This document shows positions 46,382-55,872 of a stretch of DNA of 59,816 nt, one piece after another. Every line of letters begins with the position of its first letter. Position 1 is the first letter of the stretch. The stretch is taken from assembly GCA_027451445.1 (NCBI GenBank), contig DAIDJG010000306.1, positions 1 to 59,816 on the forward strand. The letters are read 5' to 3'. The stretch comes from Singulisphaera sp. (GTDB taxonomy: Bacteria > Planctomycetota > Planctomycetia > Isosphaerales > Isosphaeraceae). The position numbers and the translations under genes were made by a program. Below the pieces are notes generated by a model, which ran no database searches, was not told where the DNA came from, and saw only the letters and a list, made by a program, of their open reading frames with translations.

Positions 46382-48865
46382 TCATCTCCGATTCCCCGAC
46401 ACGCTCGAGCGCCGCAAATCATCGTCCGCCCGAGGCGTAAGTGCAGGCGGGATCTTCGGCTCGTCGTACAGCCGGAGGAACCGGTAGTAGACCTCCAGTG
46501 AAAGCGTTGCGAGCGTGGTGCAATAGATCCGGCCTCCCCAGTTCCCGTATTCGCTATCGTCAGGGTCCCAACTGCCGGTCTGGTGCCCCTTCCGACGCTG
46601 TCTGCGCACGATCTGGTCGCGCGCCTGGGCATTCCAGCGCGTCCAGGCCGAACCGCCGTGTTGGTAGAGCGCGAGCGTACCGTAGTACCAGTAGTAGAGG
46701 TTGTACTCGTAGTGGTCTGGTCCGTTGTCGAGGAGGTATTGCGCGGCCTCGTCGCTGGTGGGACCAGGGCCGCCGACGCCGAGGAACTGACGGCAGACCC
46801 AGGCCTCGGCGGTCATCGACGGGGCCACCTTGCGATTGGGCAGGTAGCGGGAAAGTCCCTTGTGGGGTCCTGCCGCGACCAGGTCGAGCCACTTGAGCGC
46901 ACCGGTCTGCATATTCGAGGGCACTGGGACGCCCACGAGCTTCGCCGACTTCAACGCGAGCACCACCCAGCCGAGGATGCTCGTATCGCCGTGCGGTTCG
47001 GCTGGCGAATAGCGCCAGGACATCCCGTCGCGAGCGCGCGCCCGAACCAGAAACCCCGTAGCGCGCTCGATGGGCCGCCGCAAGCGAGGATCACCCGAGA
47101 GCGCGTACGCTTCGCAAAGCGCAAGCGTGGCCATGGCATGACAGTACATGCCGATGGATCGGCTCTCGCCTCGGAGGTCGCCGTCGGGCTTTTGCTCCCT
47201 CAGGAGGAAGTCGATCCCGCGCGCGACGGTCCGGGCATACTTGCCGTCCTTCTGTGTGTAGCCGGCGCCGAGGTAGGCGAGGAGTGAGAGACTGGTGAGG
47301 GCGGTATCGGCCTCCCAGTACTGGCATTCGCCGAAGCAGGTCTCGCCGGGCGGACAGTGTGTCGTGAAATCATCGTCGCCCGGCTTGGGGGTGCCGTCAT
47401 CGAGCTTGCCGGTTCCGCCATCCCAGCGCCCGTCGCTGTCTTGATGCCTCGCCAGCCAGTCGAGTGCGCGTTCGACCGCCTGCTCGCTCTCGACGCTTGC
47501 TCCCGCGCGCTGGGCCAGCGCCGAGCGGTTGGGATCGAGCCGGGAACGGTAGACCTCAGGAACTTCCAGCAGGGCACGTCCACCCAGTTCGCCGCTCACC
47601 TCCGGAAGCCTCGTTGCACTCTCCGGAGTGGCGCGCGCAAGCGCGAGCGGCCCAGCATCATTTGCCGCTCGTCGCGGTACCGAAAGCTCCGGCGAACGGG
47701 TGGGGCGCACGGCCCGGCTCAAGTCGGCTTCCGGCAGCATGGTGCGCGGTGGTGGTACGGCGGTCGACTTCACAACCTCCGTCGAGACACCAGACGAACC
47801 AGGATCACCCGCGTCGAGCACCTTCGGGGCGTCGCCGCGGTCGACGCCGGTCGGTTCGATGCGTGTGGCCAGTTCCGCTCCACCCCCCGACGTCGGCGGT
47901 AAAACAACCGGCGGCCGCGACCCCGGCGACGGACCCGACGCGTTTCGGTTCCCCTGGCCACCCGGCCGCAACGACCGATCGCGCACGCTCGGCTCCCGAA
48001 ACGCTGGCCCTGAGGGCAGATCGGGAGCCGCGTTCACGGCGGGTGCGGCAACCTCCTTGTCGCTCGGCGATGCGACATCCCCGGGCGCAGGCTCAGTTGC
48101 TCCCACAGGCTCTTCTCCCCGGGTCGCGACTTTTTCCCTGATCGACGGGGCGGTAAGCGAGGGAATCTCCGAACGTTCCGAAGCCTTCCCGTTCCCCGCC
48201 GGCTGCGGATTCCCCCGCTCGGCCCGCAATGACTTGGGGCTCTCCGGGAAGGGGATCGGATCGTCGATGGACAATTCGTGACGTTTCTCCACAGGGGCCA
48301 CGTCGTTCGGATCGCCCAGCGCGGGAGCCGTGATACGCTCGACCGTCTTGGGTTCTTCGGGTGCAGCACGTTTCTCCGGGGGAGGCGGAGCCGGCGTTGC
48401 CGTGTCTGGTGTCGCTCGATCGGGGCCCAACGCGTCGCCCTGGGGTTTTTCGATCGCCAGCATCCCCACCTCGGGCCGAGGGGCAGTCACGGCACGCTCC
48501 GCCAGCGCAACAGCCTCGCGCGGACGGTCGAACGTGGGCGTCGCTCGTACTCCCGCAGGGCCCTTTACGCCTTTGCCTTCGCTCCAGGGCGCAACGCGGA
48601 TCTGACGAATCCGCTCCCGGGTCGCGGGTTCTTCCTTGCCGTTCGGCTGGAAGGCCAGGAGAACGACGGGCACTGTGCTCCCATAAAGTGCAAGCCCAGA
48701 GTGCACGGCGACCGAGAGCACCAGGCACTTCCGCAAGGCCCGCCGAGACCCCCAGCTCGTCCACGCCATCAAGGCCAGCAAGAACACGACTGCACCCAGG
48801 CTCGCCCAGACGGCCAGATCGATCCGCAGCAGGTTCAGGAACGGTTCCAGGTTCAGACCGATCAT
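46382..48865 (-). CDS. Membrane-anchored protein with squalene-cyclase-like toroid
   Basis: An 827-residue protein. Two N-terminal membrane helices (about 17-36 and 47-70) are followed by a Pro/Ala/Glu-rich linker of about 350 residues. The C-terminal alpha-toroid (about 455-800) resembles the squalene-hopene/prenyltransferase repeat: ALDWLARHQDSDGRWDGG, FLLREQKPDGDLRG and YWYYGTLALYQHGG. The DxDD protonation motif of true cyclases is not evident, so it is unlikely to make hopanoids. Such proteins sit beside TPR proteins in planctomycetes; a TPR gene is next upstream. Function unknown. Confidence 0.8.
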   Translation of the reverse strand: MIGLNLEPFLNLLRIDLAVWASLGAVVFLLALMAWTSWGSRRALRKCLVLSVAVHSGLALYGSTVPVVLLAFQPNGKEEPATRERIRQIRVAPWSEGKGVKGPAGVRATPTFDRPREAVALAERAVTAPRPEVGMLAIEKPQGDALGPDRATPDTATPAPPPPEKRAAPEEPKTVERITAPALGDPNDVAPVEKRHELSIDDPIPFPESPKSLRAERGNPQPAGNGKASERSEIPSLTAPSIREKVATRGEEPVGATEPAPGDVASPSDKEVAAPAVNAAPDLPSGPAFREPSVRDRSLRPGGQGNRNASGPSPGSRPPVVLPPTSGGGAELATRIEPTGVDRGDAPKVLDAGDPGSSGVSTEVVKSTAVPPPRTMLPEADLSRAVRPTRSPELSVPRRAANDAGPLALARATPESATRLPEVSGELGGRALLEVPEVYRSRLDPNRSALAQRAGASVESEQAVERALDWLARHQDSDGRWDGGTGKLDDGTPKPGDDDFTTHCPPGETCFGECQYWEADTALTSLSLLAYLGAGYTQKDGKYARTVARGIDFLLREQKPDGDLRGESRSIGMYCHAMATLALCEAYALSGDPRLRRPIERATGFLVRARARDGMSWRYSPAEPHGDTSILGWVVLALKSAKLVGVPVPSNMQTGALKWLDLVAAGPHKGLSRYLPNRKVAPSMTAEAWVCRQFLGVGGPGPTSDEAAQYLLDNGPDHYEYNLYYWYYGTLALYQHGGSAWTRWNAQARDQIVRRQRRKGHQTGSWDPDDSEYGNWGGRIYCTTLATLSLEVYYRFLRLYDEPKIPPALTPRADDDLRRSSVSGNRR

Positions 48866-48888
48866 CGTGAGACCTTAAAAAAGAGGTC

Positions 48889-49005
48889 TATCCGCAGATG
48901 TCGCAGATGAACGCAGATAAAATCAAATTTATTTAGCTATATAATAATATTAATTTTATTTGTGATTTAGTTTTTATCTGCGTTCATCTGCGACATCTGC
49001 GGATA
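48889..49005. repeat. Perfect 34-bp foldback repeat with AT-rich loop
   Basis: Arms 48889-48922 and 48972-49005 are perfectly complementary over 34 bp (containing CAGATGTCGCAGATGAACGC), with a 49-bp AT-rich loop (48923-48971). Sequences of this wording recur in many unrelated genomes, to my recollection. It lies between the TPR gene and the cyclase-like gene and may act as a terminator. Confidence 0.8.
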
Positions 49006-49022
49006 AATGCCTTTTCTGGATT

Positions 49023-52000
49023 TCATTTCGAGGATTTCTCGGTGTCGGGATTGCCCGTCGTCACGGACGGTTCGGTCACGCGTTTGCGGGCCGCTTCGAG
49101 CCGGGGTTGGGCCGCCTCGGCGCTGGGGTCCTTGGGGAACTTGGTGCGGAGCCGTTCGTAGGTTTCGACCGCGTCGGCCCACTCGCCGAGCTGTTCGTAG
49201 ACTTTTGCCGCTTCGAGGAGTGCGGCGGCCTGTGCGGAGGGGGCGTCGAAGAGGATGTCGACCTTGAGGAATTCGCGGAGGGCGTCGTGATACGCCTTCT
49301 GGTGGAAGAACGTTTCCCCGCGCATCAGTTGAGCACGGGCCGCGAGGTCGCCGCCTTTGCGGGCCTTGATCACAGTGTCATACGCAGCGCGGGCCTCGTC
49401 GAAGCGGGGCGGGCTCAGGCTCTGGAGGGCGCGACCTCGTGCGTATTCGATGTCAGCGACCCGAGCGTCCTCGGGTGCGTCTTTCTTGAGCGCATCGGCC
49501 TCGTCGAGCACGTCCTTCCAGCGGCCGAGGGCGACCAACGCCTGGAGCCGGCGTTCGCGAATCGACAGGGCGAAGCCTTCCGGATCGCCGGGCGCGGCAG
49601 GCTCTGCGGCGAGGGCGGCGAACGCCTCCTCGGCGGTCTTGGGGTCGTCGGACCGCAGGGCGACATCGGCACGCCGGAATTTGGCTTCGCGGCGGTACAC
49701 GCTCTCCGGAAATTCCTTGAGAAACCGGTCGAGCGACTTCGCGGCGCCGGGCCAATCCTTGCGCTCCGCCTGCGTCCGGCCAAGGAGGAGCAGGGCGGGC
49801 TCGACGAGCCGCGGCTCCGCCTGGGATCCCTCGGCGACGATCGGCTCGACCAGGGTGACGACTTTCTCGCTATCACCTGACTTTCGCGCGGAGAGCGCGA
49901 GATTGAACCGAGCGTCGGCCGCGTGAGGGCTCTCCGGGAACTCGTTCAGGAGCCGATCGAAGACCTTGTCGGCCTCTGCGCCTTTGTTGGCGTCGACCAG
50001 CGCCCAGCCCCATTCGATCAGGGCCTCGTCGAGCCCGATGCCTGCGTCTTTTTTCGGATCGGGGTGATCGGCGACGAACTTCTCGAACGCTGCGGCGGCC
50101 TCCGCAGCGTGGTTCGACTCGCGCAGGAGCCGCGCGCGGCTGAGCTGCGCGAGGGCGGCTTCCTTCGATTGAGGGTACTTCGTCACAACGACGTCGAACG
50201 CCGCCAGGGCGGGCTCGGTCTGGCCGGCCCGTTCGAAGGCGCGGCCGCGGCCGAGCGCTGCGTCCGGAGCCAGGGGATCATCGGGCTTTGTGTCCAGCAG
50301 AACGGCGAACGTTGCGGCGGCGTCGGCCGGCTGGTTCGCTTCGAGCTGCGCCCAGCCCAGACCGGAGCGTGCCCTGGTCTGGAGTGCAGGTTCACTGGAC
50401 TCGGCCACGAGCCGGAAGAGTGCAATCGCCCGGTCATACTGTTTGGCGGCGAGTGCGGCTTCGGCAAACCGAAGCCGGGTCGTGCCCAGTGTCTTGCTCT
50501 TCGGGAACCGCGTCCCGAGGTCGTCGAGCGCCCTGGTCGCTTCGTCAGCCTGTCCTTGTTCGAGATACGCAAGCGCCAGGCGAGCCAGCGCATGGTCGGC
50601 CACTTCGCCGTCCGGCTTGGCGTCGAGGTACTTCTTGAGGGCGGGGATCGCCTCGGCGTATCGCTTGGCGTCGAAGTGCCCCTGACCGACGAGGAACTGA
50701 GCCTCGGTCGCCGCGGGTGCGGCGGGTGTCTCCACGAGCGAGTCGAGGAGCTCCTTGGCCTTCTCCGGCTGCTTGTCGGCCTGGTACGCCAGGCTCAAAT
50801 AATAGCGCTCGCTCTGGGCCGTCGCTGCTGTCGGATTGTCGTCGGCCAGCGACGCGTTGAGCAGTGTGATCGCTTCCTTCGCCTGCCCGGCTCCGAGCAA
50901 CGCGCGGGCCTCGATCAGACGGACATCGGCGCGCAAAGGGCTCTGCGGGAACCGCTCGGCGAACGAGGCGCTGAGTGCCTTCGCACCATCCCTGTCGCCC
51001 GCTTCGAGTGCAAGCCTCGCCGCGTGGAGCAGCGCGTCGTCCGCCCAATCGTCCTTGGGGTCAACCTCGGCCGCCTTGAGAAACCGAGCGCGTGCGTCGT
51101 CTGTCTGCTTCAGCTTCTCTTGCGCCTCGGCCGACCGGAAGAGCAGGGCGGCGGTGAGGGGCGACCGGTCGAACCGATTCAGGGCATCGTCGAACGTCGC
51201 GAGTGCCTCGGCGGCCTGACCGCGTTCGAGCCGTGCGGTGCCGAGGTCAAACGCGGCCTGCGCTTTGAGGGTCTGCGCTGCGTCGCCCGTGATGAGGGCC
51301 TGGAAGCCTTTCTCCGCGTCTTCGAACCGGTCGAGCTTCACCAGCGATTCTGCCCTGCGCAGGCGGGCCTCGCCCAGGAGCGTGCTCTGCGGCGCAACAT
51401 TCTCCAGTGTCTCGAACGCCTCGATCGCGCGCGGATATTCGCTCGCCCTGAGGTGGACGAGGCCGATGTGGAACCAGGCCTTGTCGGCCCAGTCCGGTCC
51501 GCCGTGTTCAGCGAGGTCGGCAAATACCTTGAGGGCTGCTTCCGACTCTCCCTTTTGACGGGCGAGCGTTTGTCCCAGCCCGAGCTTCGCCCGATCAGCC
51601 AGCCGGCCCTTGGGGAAGTCCGCCAGTGACTTCTCGTAGGCAAGGCGAGCCTGCGGCAAGTCGCCGAGTCGCAAACAAACGTCGCCGAGGTAGGTCCAGG
51701 CGGTTTCGTTAAAGCGGTGTTTGGGATACGTCGCCGTGTACGTCTCCAGCGCCCGACGCGCGGCGGGGATGTCGCCGAGCATGTACGCGGCCTCTCCCAC
51801 GCGGTACTGCGCCGTCGGCACGTTGGGATGGTCGGGCGCCGTGTTCAGGAACTCTTCGAATGCCTTGCGCGCCTGGGCATACTGCCCCTGAAACAGCCGC
51901 GCGCTGGCCAGTCCGAACCGGCCCTCATTCGCAAAGGGACCGGGCTGAGCATCCTTCAAGAACCGCTCGTATTCCCGCGCAGCGTCCTTGTACCGGCGCT

Positions 52001-52187
52001 CGCGAAACAGGCCGTTGGCAAAGTTCAGGTCTTCGGGCACATTGCGCGCGGGCGCGTTTTGCACCTGCGCCGTCGCGTTGCCGACCAGGTTGATTCCCAG
52101 AGTGAGCGCCAGCGTCCAGGACGCCAGCCACGGGCGGGCTTGAGACGAGCGGAAGGGCACGGGTCCGTCTCCCTTGGACGTCGGCAT
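49023..52187 (-). CDS. Exported TPR-repeat protein
   Basis: A 1054-residue protein with an N-terminal signal peptide or anchor (SWTLALTLGINLVGNATAQ) and then an almost continuous array of TPR-like helical pairs in the YbgF/BamD style (DAAREYERFLKDAQPGPFAN, ARKAFEEFLNTAPDHPNVP, DAVETYERLRTKFPKDPSAE). Probably a periplasmic scaffold. It is upstream of the toroid protein gene on the same strand; TPR and toroid proteins are commonly neighbours in planctomycetes, often with ExbB/ExbD, which are absent here. The charged tail ends EPSVTTGNPDTEKSSK. Confidence 0.88.
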   Translation of the reverse strand: MPTSKGDGPVPFRSSQARPWLASWTLALTLGINLVGNATAQVQNAPARNVPEDLNFANGLFRERRYKDAAREYERFLKDAQPGPFANEGRFGLASARLFQGQYAQARKAFEEFLNTAPDHPNVPTAQYRVGEAAYMLGDIPAARRALETYTATYPKHRFNETAWTYLGDVCLRLGDLPQARLAYEKSLADFPKGRLADRAKLGLGQTLARQKGESEAALKVFADLAEHGGPDWADKAWFHIGLVHLRASEYPRAIEAFETLENVAPQSTLLGEARLRRAESLVKLDRFEDAEKGFQALITGDAAQTLKAQAAFDLGTARLERGQAAEALATFDDALNRFDRSPLTAALLFRSAEAQEKLKQTDDARARFLKAAEVDPKDDWADDALLHAARLALEAGDRDGAKALSASFAERFPQSPLRADVRLIEARALLGAGQAKEAITLLNASLADDNPTAATAQSERYYLSLAYQADKQPEKAKELLDSLVETPAAPAATEAQFLVGQGHFDAKRYAEAIPALKKYLDAKPDGEVADHALARLALAYLEQGQADEATRALDDLGTRFPKSKTLGTTRLRFAEAALAAKQYDRAIALFRLVAESSEPALQTRARSGLGWAQLEANQPADAAATFAVLLDTKPDDPLAPDAALGRGRAFERAGQTEPALAAFDVVVTKYPQSKEAALAQLSRARLLRESNHAAEAAAAFEKFVADHPDPKKDAGIGLDEALIEWGWALVDANKGAEADKVFDRLLNEFPESPHAADARFNLALSARKSGDSEKVVTLVEPIVAEGSQAEPRLVEPALLLLGRTQAERKDWPGAAKSLDRFLKEFPESVYRREAKFRRADVALRSDDPKTAEEAFAALAAEPAAPGDPEGFALSIRERRLQALVALGRWKDVLDEADALKKDAPEDARVADIEYARGRALQSLSPPRFDEARAAYDTVIKARKGGDLAARAQLMRGETFFHQKAYHDALREFLKVDILFDAPSAQAAALLEAAKVYEQLGEWADAVETYERLRTKFPKDPSAEAAQPRLEAARKRVTEPSVTTGNPDTEKSSK

Positions 52188-53301
52188 CCCGAAACGTCAC
52201 TACGTGATGAGGATCGGAAGCGGGTACCAGGGACGCGCAATTCCCTGCGTCGTCCTCGAGGCACGTCGAAATTCGTTATACCCGTTTTCGCCGTTTTCAC
52301 TCAAGGCGAGGGGGCGCGTTCCCTCGATAGGCGCTACGCCACAGTCATTGCAGCGCGGCTGGTCCGACCAATCCAAAAGCACAGCGCGAAGGATGTTGCC
52401 TGAACCTCGGGCTGTGCGCAAAGATTCGCACATGGTATTCGAAAAACGCCACTGAAATATCCGAAGAATTCCCTAACGTTCGCCAGTTGGTGCGCGCTAT
52501 GTCATGAGGAGATGTCCGCCGCGGGTAAGTGGCTGGGTCGAGCCCGCACGAGCGACACCCCCCTCGATCGGCGCAGATACCCCAAACACCCGAACCTATC
52601 ATCCTTGCGGAGTCGATCCCAGTCCGCCAAAATTTCTCATGTTTCCCGCGCCAACAGGCGTGCGCTCACGAGATTTACGAGATATCCGAAATATACCCCC
52701 GCACAGGTCCTGGAATAGGTGCACGAAGAACGCTCCGAGATTTACGAATTATCCGAAATATACCTCCGTACAGACCACACAACACGTGCACGGGCGGGTG
52801 GCCGGGGTCGAACCTGGACGGGCGATGCCCTTGACCGTGTGGGCGGTCCAAAACGTCCGGGGCATCGCTCTTGCACGCTCGACCCTGGCCACCCAACGTT
52901 TCCCACCTCCGCGCACCAACTGACGAGCGCGTACAAGAATCCTGAGAAATGCTGTCTGACGCGTGTCATAGATCGCGGCCAGTTGGGTGCGTGGCGGCTC
53001 TCTCTCCATCGAGCCAGGTCGTCGCGCCCTGGTGGATTGGATCGGACCCGCCGGGGTTGCCGGCATGTCAGGAATTTGCCGAACTATTGTACACTAAGTG
53101 TCCAGGAAAGTCAATCGGTCCGATGAGAAACAGATCATCCCGAAATTGCCTCCGTGCTGTCCTTTCGGCGAGTCATGGAATCGTCCGCGTGTAGAGCCAT
53201 GGATGAAACACCGATGAGGAATTCTCTGAATCTTGAATCCATGTTTCAACGGTGTCTCATCCTTGGCCGTGACCTCTTTAAACTAGAAATCTCCGCCCGA
53301 A
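52188..53301. other. Intergenic region with MITE-like element
   Basis: This 1.1-kb gap has no credible gene. It contains the inverted copy of the MITE-like element (52477-52929). Nothing is recognised in 52188-52470; 52930-53301 shows only AT-richer patches near 53085 and 53270. Confidence 0.55.
52477..52929 (-). mobile_element. MITE-like element with terminal inverted repeats, copy B
   Basis: Relative of 8503-8880 in reverse orientation. Ends are CGTTCGCCAGTTGGTGCGCG at 52477 and, inverted, GCGCACCAACTGACGAGCG at 52911-52929. Two internal units (52669-52724 and 52736-52791) share ATCCGAAATATAC, and the hairpin-forming segment lies at about 52795-52900. It is about 75 bp longer than copy A, mostly in the part left of 52660. 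Confidence 0.55.
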
Positions 53302-54321
53302 TCATTTCTTGAGTTCGTGGCTCTCGACCTTCACTCCCTTCTCGTATCCGTTGAAACCGAACTTGTGCGGATGAAACTCACCGACGATCGCCACGTCGCT
53401 CTTGGGCGAAATCTTCTCGTCCATCCCGATGGCCCAGTACGTTGCGTTCACAAGCATCCGCCGCGTCCCTTCGCTCTCCAGGTCGGGTGCGGCCCCCATT
53501 GTGGTGTTGAAAACGCGTCCTGTCTTGCCCGAGTCGTTCTTGTACGACTTGATCCACGCGACAGGCATCATCGGGTCGTTCTTCTTCCCCTTGGCAGGCT
53601 CGCTGTCGGGCTTCATTCCGTCGAGGACCTGCCCGAGAACCAGGGGCTGGCTATCGCCTGGCAGAGGCAAACGCACGCCGTAGACGTCAGTGCTACCCCA
53701 GATGTCGCCGTCCTTGATCCCTCGCAAAATGGGATGGCTCTCCATGCCCGGCGCGATGATTCCACGGGTGCTCTGCTTGCCGTGATCGCCGTGATGGCTG
53801 ATCCAGGTCTCGCCGAGAATCTGGCGGCCGAAGCCGCCGTCCCACTCCTTGCTTTGCCAGGAGAAGCGGGAGAATTCCTTGCTCTTCGGATTGTTGAACG
53901 CGTGTGTCGCGGTGCGCATGCCGATGATGGGCCGGCCGGAGTCGACGTACTCGGCGACGTATTTCATCTGGTCGTCGGGCAGGTTGCGGAAGCGCGTGAA
54001 GAGGATCATCAAGTCGGCCGTCTTGAGCGCCTCGAGCCCTGGGATGTTGTCATTCTGGTTCGGGTCGATCGTGCCGTCCTTGCCGATGGCGAACAGCACC
54101 GTGCACTTGAACCCGTGGCGAACCGCCAGGATCTTGCCCAGTTGCGGCAGGGCCTCTTCGGAGCGGTACTCCTCGTCGCCGCTGATCAGGACGATATGTT
54201 TCCCGCGGCCTGGCCCTTCTGACCCTTCGTAGACGACCCACGGGTCCGCCGCTCGCGCCTGGGCGCCAAGCATAAGGAACAGGGACAGGATCAGGCCGAA
54301 GGGATGGGCTGTTCGCAGCAT
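53302..54321 (-). CDS. Exported ThuA-like protein
   Basis: A 339-residue protein with signal peptide RTAHPFGLILSLFLMLGAQA. The body resembles the ThuA-like class I glutamine amidotransferase-related fold: GKHIVLISGDEEYRSEEALP, LKTADLMILFTRFRNLPDDQ, YVDSGRPIIGMRTATHAF and GRVFNTTMGAAPDLESEGTR. ThuA-like proteins are linked to sugar use in other bacteria; exported forms abound in planctomycetes, with unknown substrate. It stands alone. Confidence 0.85.
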   Translation of the reverse strand: MLRTAHPFGLILSLFLMLGAQARAADPWVVYEGSEGPGRGKHIVLISGDEEYRSEEALPQLGKILAVRHGFKCTVLFAIGKDGTIDPNQNDNIPGLEALKTADLMILFTRFRNLPDDQMKYVAEYVDSGRPIIGMRTATHAFNNPKSKEFSRFSWQSKEWDGGFGRQILGETWISHHGDHGKQSTRGIIAPGMESHPILRGIKDGDIWGSTDVYGVRLPLPGDSQPLVLGQVLDGMKPDSEPAKGKKNDPMMPVAWIKSYKNDSGKTGRVFNTTMGAAPDLESEGTRRMLVNATYWAIGMDEKISPKSDVAIVGEFHPHKFGFNGYEKGVKVESHELKK

Positions 54322-54585
54322 CGTTGTGCTCTTGCCTTTCTACCGGGGTGCGAAGTAAGGAGGATCGGCATCGCCGGTGGCATCTTATCGCTGACAGGTG
54401 CGGCGTGAAAGCATCCAGCGCGACCGTGAGCGGTGGTGTTGCGAGCCTGCCGTTGTTCTCAGCCGATGGATTGGGATGGTATGCGTGGACAGCATGATTG
54501 GGTTAAACTCATCGAACGAAGCCGTTTTGCCCACGCCCACGGCCGTCGGGATCAATCCGCGGTTCGCTGTTCAGAGGAGTGTCGG

Positions 54586-54780
54586 ATGCACTACAAGCTC
54601 CCGCTCGTGTTCGAACCCCAGCCCGAGGGCGGATTCACCGTTACGTCGCCCCTGCTTCCAGAGCTGGTTACGGAGGGGGACACCCTGGAAGACGCGTTGG
54701 AAAACGTGCGGGATGCCCTTGTGGCCGTGATCGAGCTGTACCGCGATATGGGCAAAGCGCTCCCACCCACTTGGCAATGA
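54586..54780 (+). CDS. hicB: HicB family antitoxin, orphan
   Basis: A 64-residue HicB-type protein: LPLVFEPQPEGGFTVTSPLL, GDTLEDALENVRDALVAVIE. It is the partial RNase H-like fold that binds the HicA toxin. The ATG at 54586 has GAGGAG upstream. A toxin gene would be expected adjacent, but the frame starting at the overlapping ATG (54777) gives 48 residues without HicA features, and the upstream side has none. It may be an orphan or have lost its toxin. Confidence 0.75.
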   Translation: MHYKLPLVFEPQPEGGFTVTSPLLPELVTEGDTLEDALENVRDALVAVIELYRDMGKALPPTWQ

Positions 54781-54822
54781 AAGCCGTGCGGAGGCGCTAC
54801 CGGATCGTTGCGATCGCAGGGT

Positions 54823-55758
54823 TCAGTCGACCAGCCGGAGTTCCTCGAGCGACTGCGCCCGGAGCAGATCAAGTTGAAGTCGACTTAGTGCTTCAGACGA
54901 CAGCGATTCGACCTTCTGCCTGACTTCTGGGGCCAATGTACCGAACTTGGCTTCCATCTGCCGCAAGGCGGTCCGACGCTCGCCCAGTTCGATGCCCGCC
55001 TCGATACCGCGTTCGTAGGTGGTTTTCATGAGGGGTTCGACCTCTTGATAGCGTTTGGTGTGCAACAACGATTGCAGTTGTTCCTTCTGAGTGTCGTTCA
55101 GATCCGCGTACGGTTCCAAGCATTCGGCTACGAGGAAGCGCCGAAAATCATTTTCGGCCGAGCCGGCGATGAGTTTCAACCCCTCAGCGTACAGTTCGGC
55201 CCGCCTGTCCGGTGGTTGCCGCATGAGGGCGCTGAGTGCTATGCCCAACAGGTTCTCTCCAGTCGCGTATGCCATACCGTCCAGCGCCGGCAGTCCGACG
55301 TACGCGTACGCAAAGCGAATGATCGGGTGATCCCAGAACGTTTCCTCTTAGACGTCCCAGCCTATGCCATCCAATCCGACGCGCAAGAACAGCGCTATCG
55401 GCAGCACCGGCAGCCCGGTGTCCCGGCGCAGTTGGACGTAGTAGTCGAACATTCGCGGCTGCAAGGACGCGGAGCTGGCGCGCGACTCGACCTCGACATG
55501 AACCAAGGCGGCCAAGTCATGGACACCAGGACGTAGCGGCGGTGCGTCCGCTCGTACCTTCAATCGGGCCACGAGATCGAGTTGACGCTTTTCCCCTTGG
55601 GGAGGGGCGAGGAACACTTCCTTATCAAGCCAGTCGATATTTTGGAATTCGAATCGCGTTGCCCAGTCCGGGAAGAAGCACTGGAAGAACGACTCGAAAA
55701 ACTCCTTCAGTAACACTTTGAGACGCTGGTCGTGATCGTGATCGGTAGACTGCGACAT
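54823..55758 (-). pseudogene. PD-(D/E)XK transposase-family gene broken by an in-frame stop
   Basis: Two pieces in the same frame make one protein of about 310 residues. The upstream piece (55348-55758) begins MSQSTDHDHDQRLKVLLKEF and has RFEFQNIDWLDKEVFL, QLDLVARLKV and HVEVESR. A TAA at 55348-55350 interrupts it; directly after come EETFWDHPIIRFAYAYVGLP and then the second piece (ATG at 55275, MAYATGENLLGIALSALMRQ). Such proteins (Rpn/YhgA-like nuclease relatives) have one uninterrupted frame, so the stop is probably a point mutation in a tyrosine codon. A sequencing error is also possible. Confidence 0.7.
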
Positions 55759-55872
55759 CGACGTCCCCCTCGGAGCGGAGCCGAAGCTGCTGGACGAGAC
55801 GAACGCGCAACGGACAGAACCGTTCGAACGATCAGCGCTCGCTCGCCTCTCCTGAAGCGACCGGTCCTTTTC

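Noticed and set aside
46382-48865. Squalene-hopene cyclase
   Set aside because: The toroid repeats are similar, but the DxDD catalytic motif is not seen and the protein has an N-terminal membrane anchor and long Pro-rich linker.
54777-54923. Possible HicA toxin overlapping the hicB stop
   Set aside because: The 48-residue product lacks the HicA double-stranded-RNA-binding pattern and its conserved histidine.
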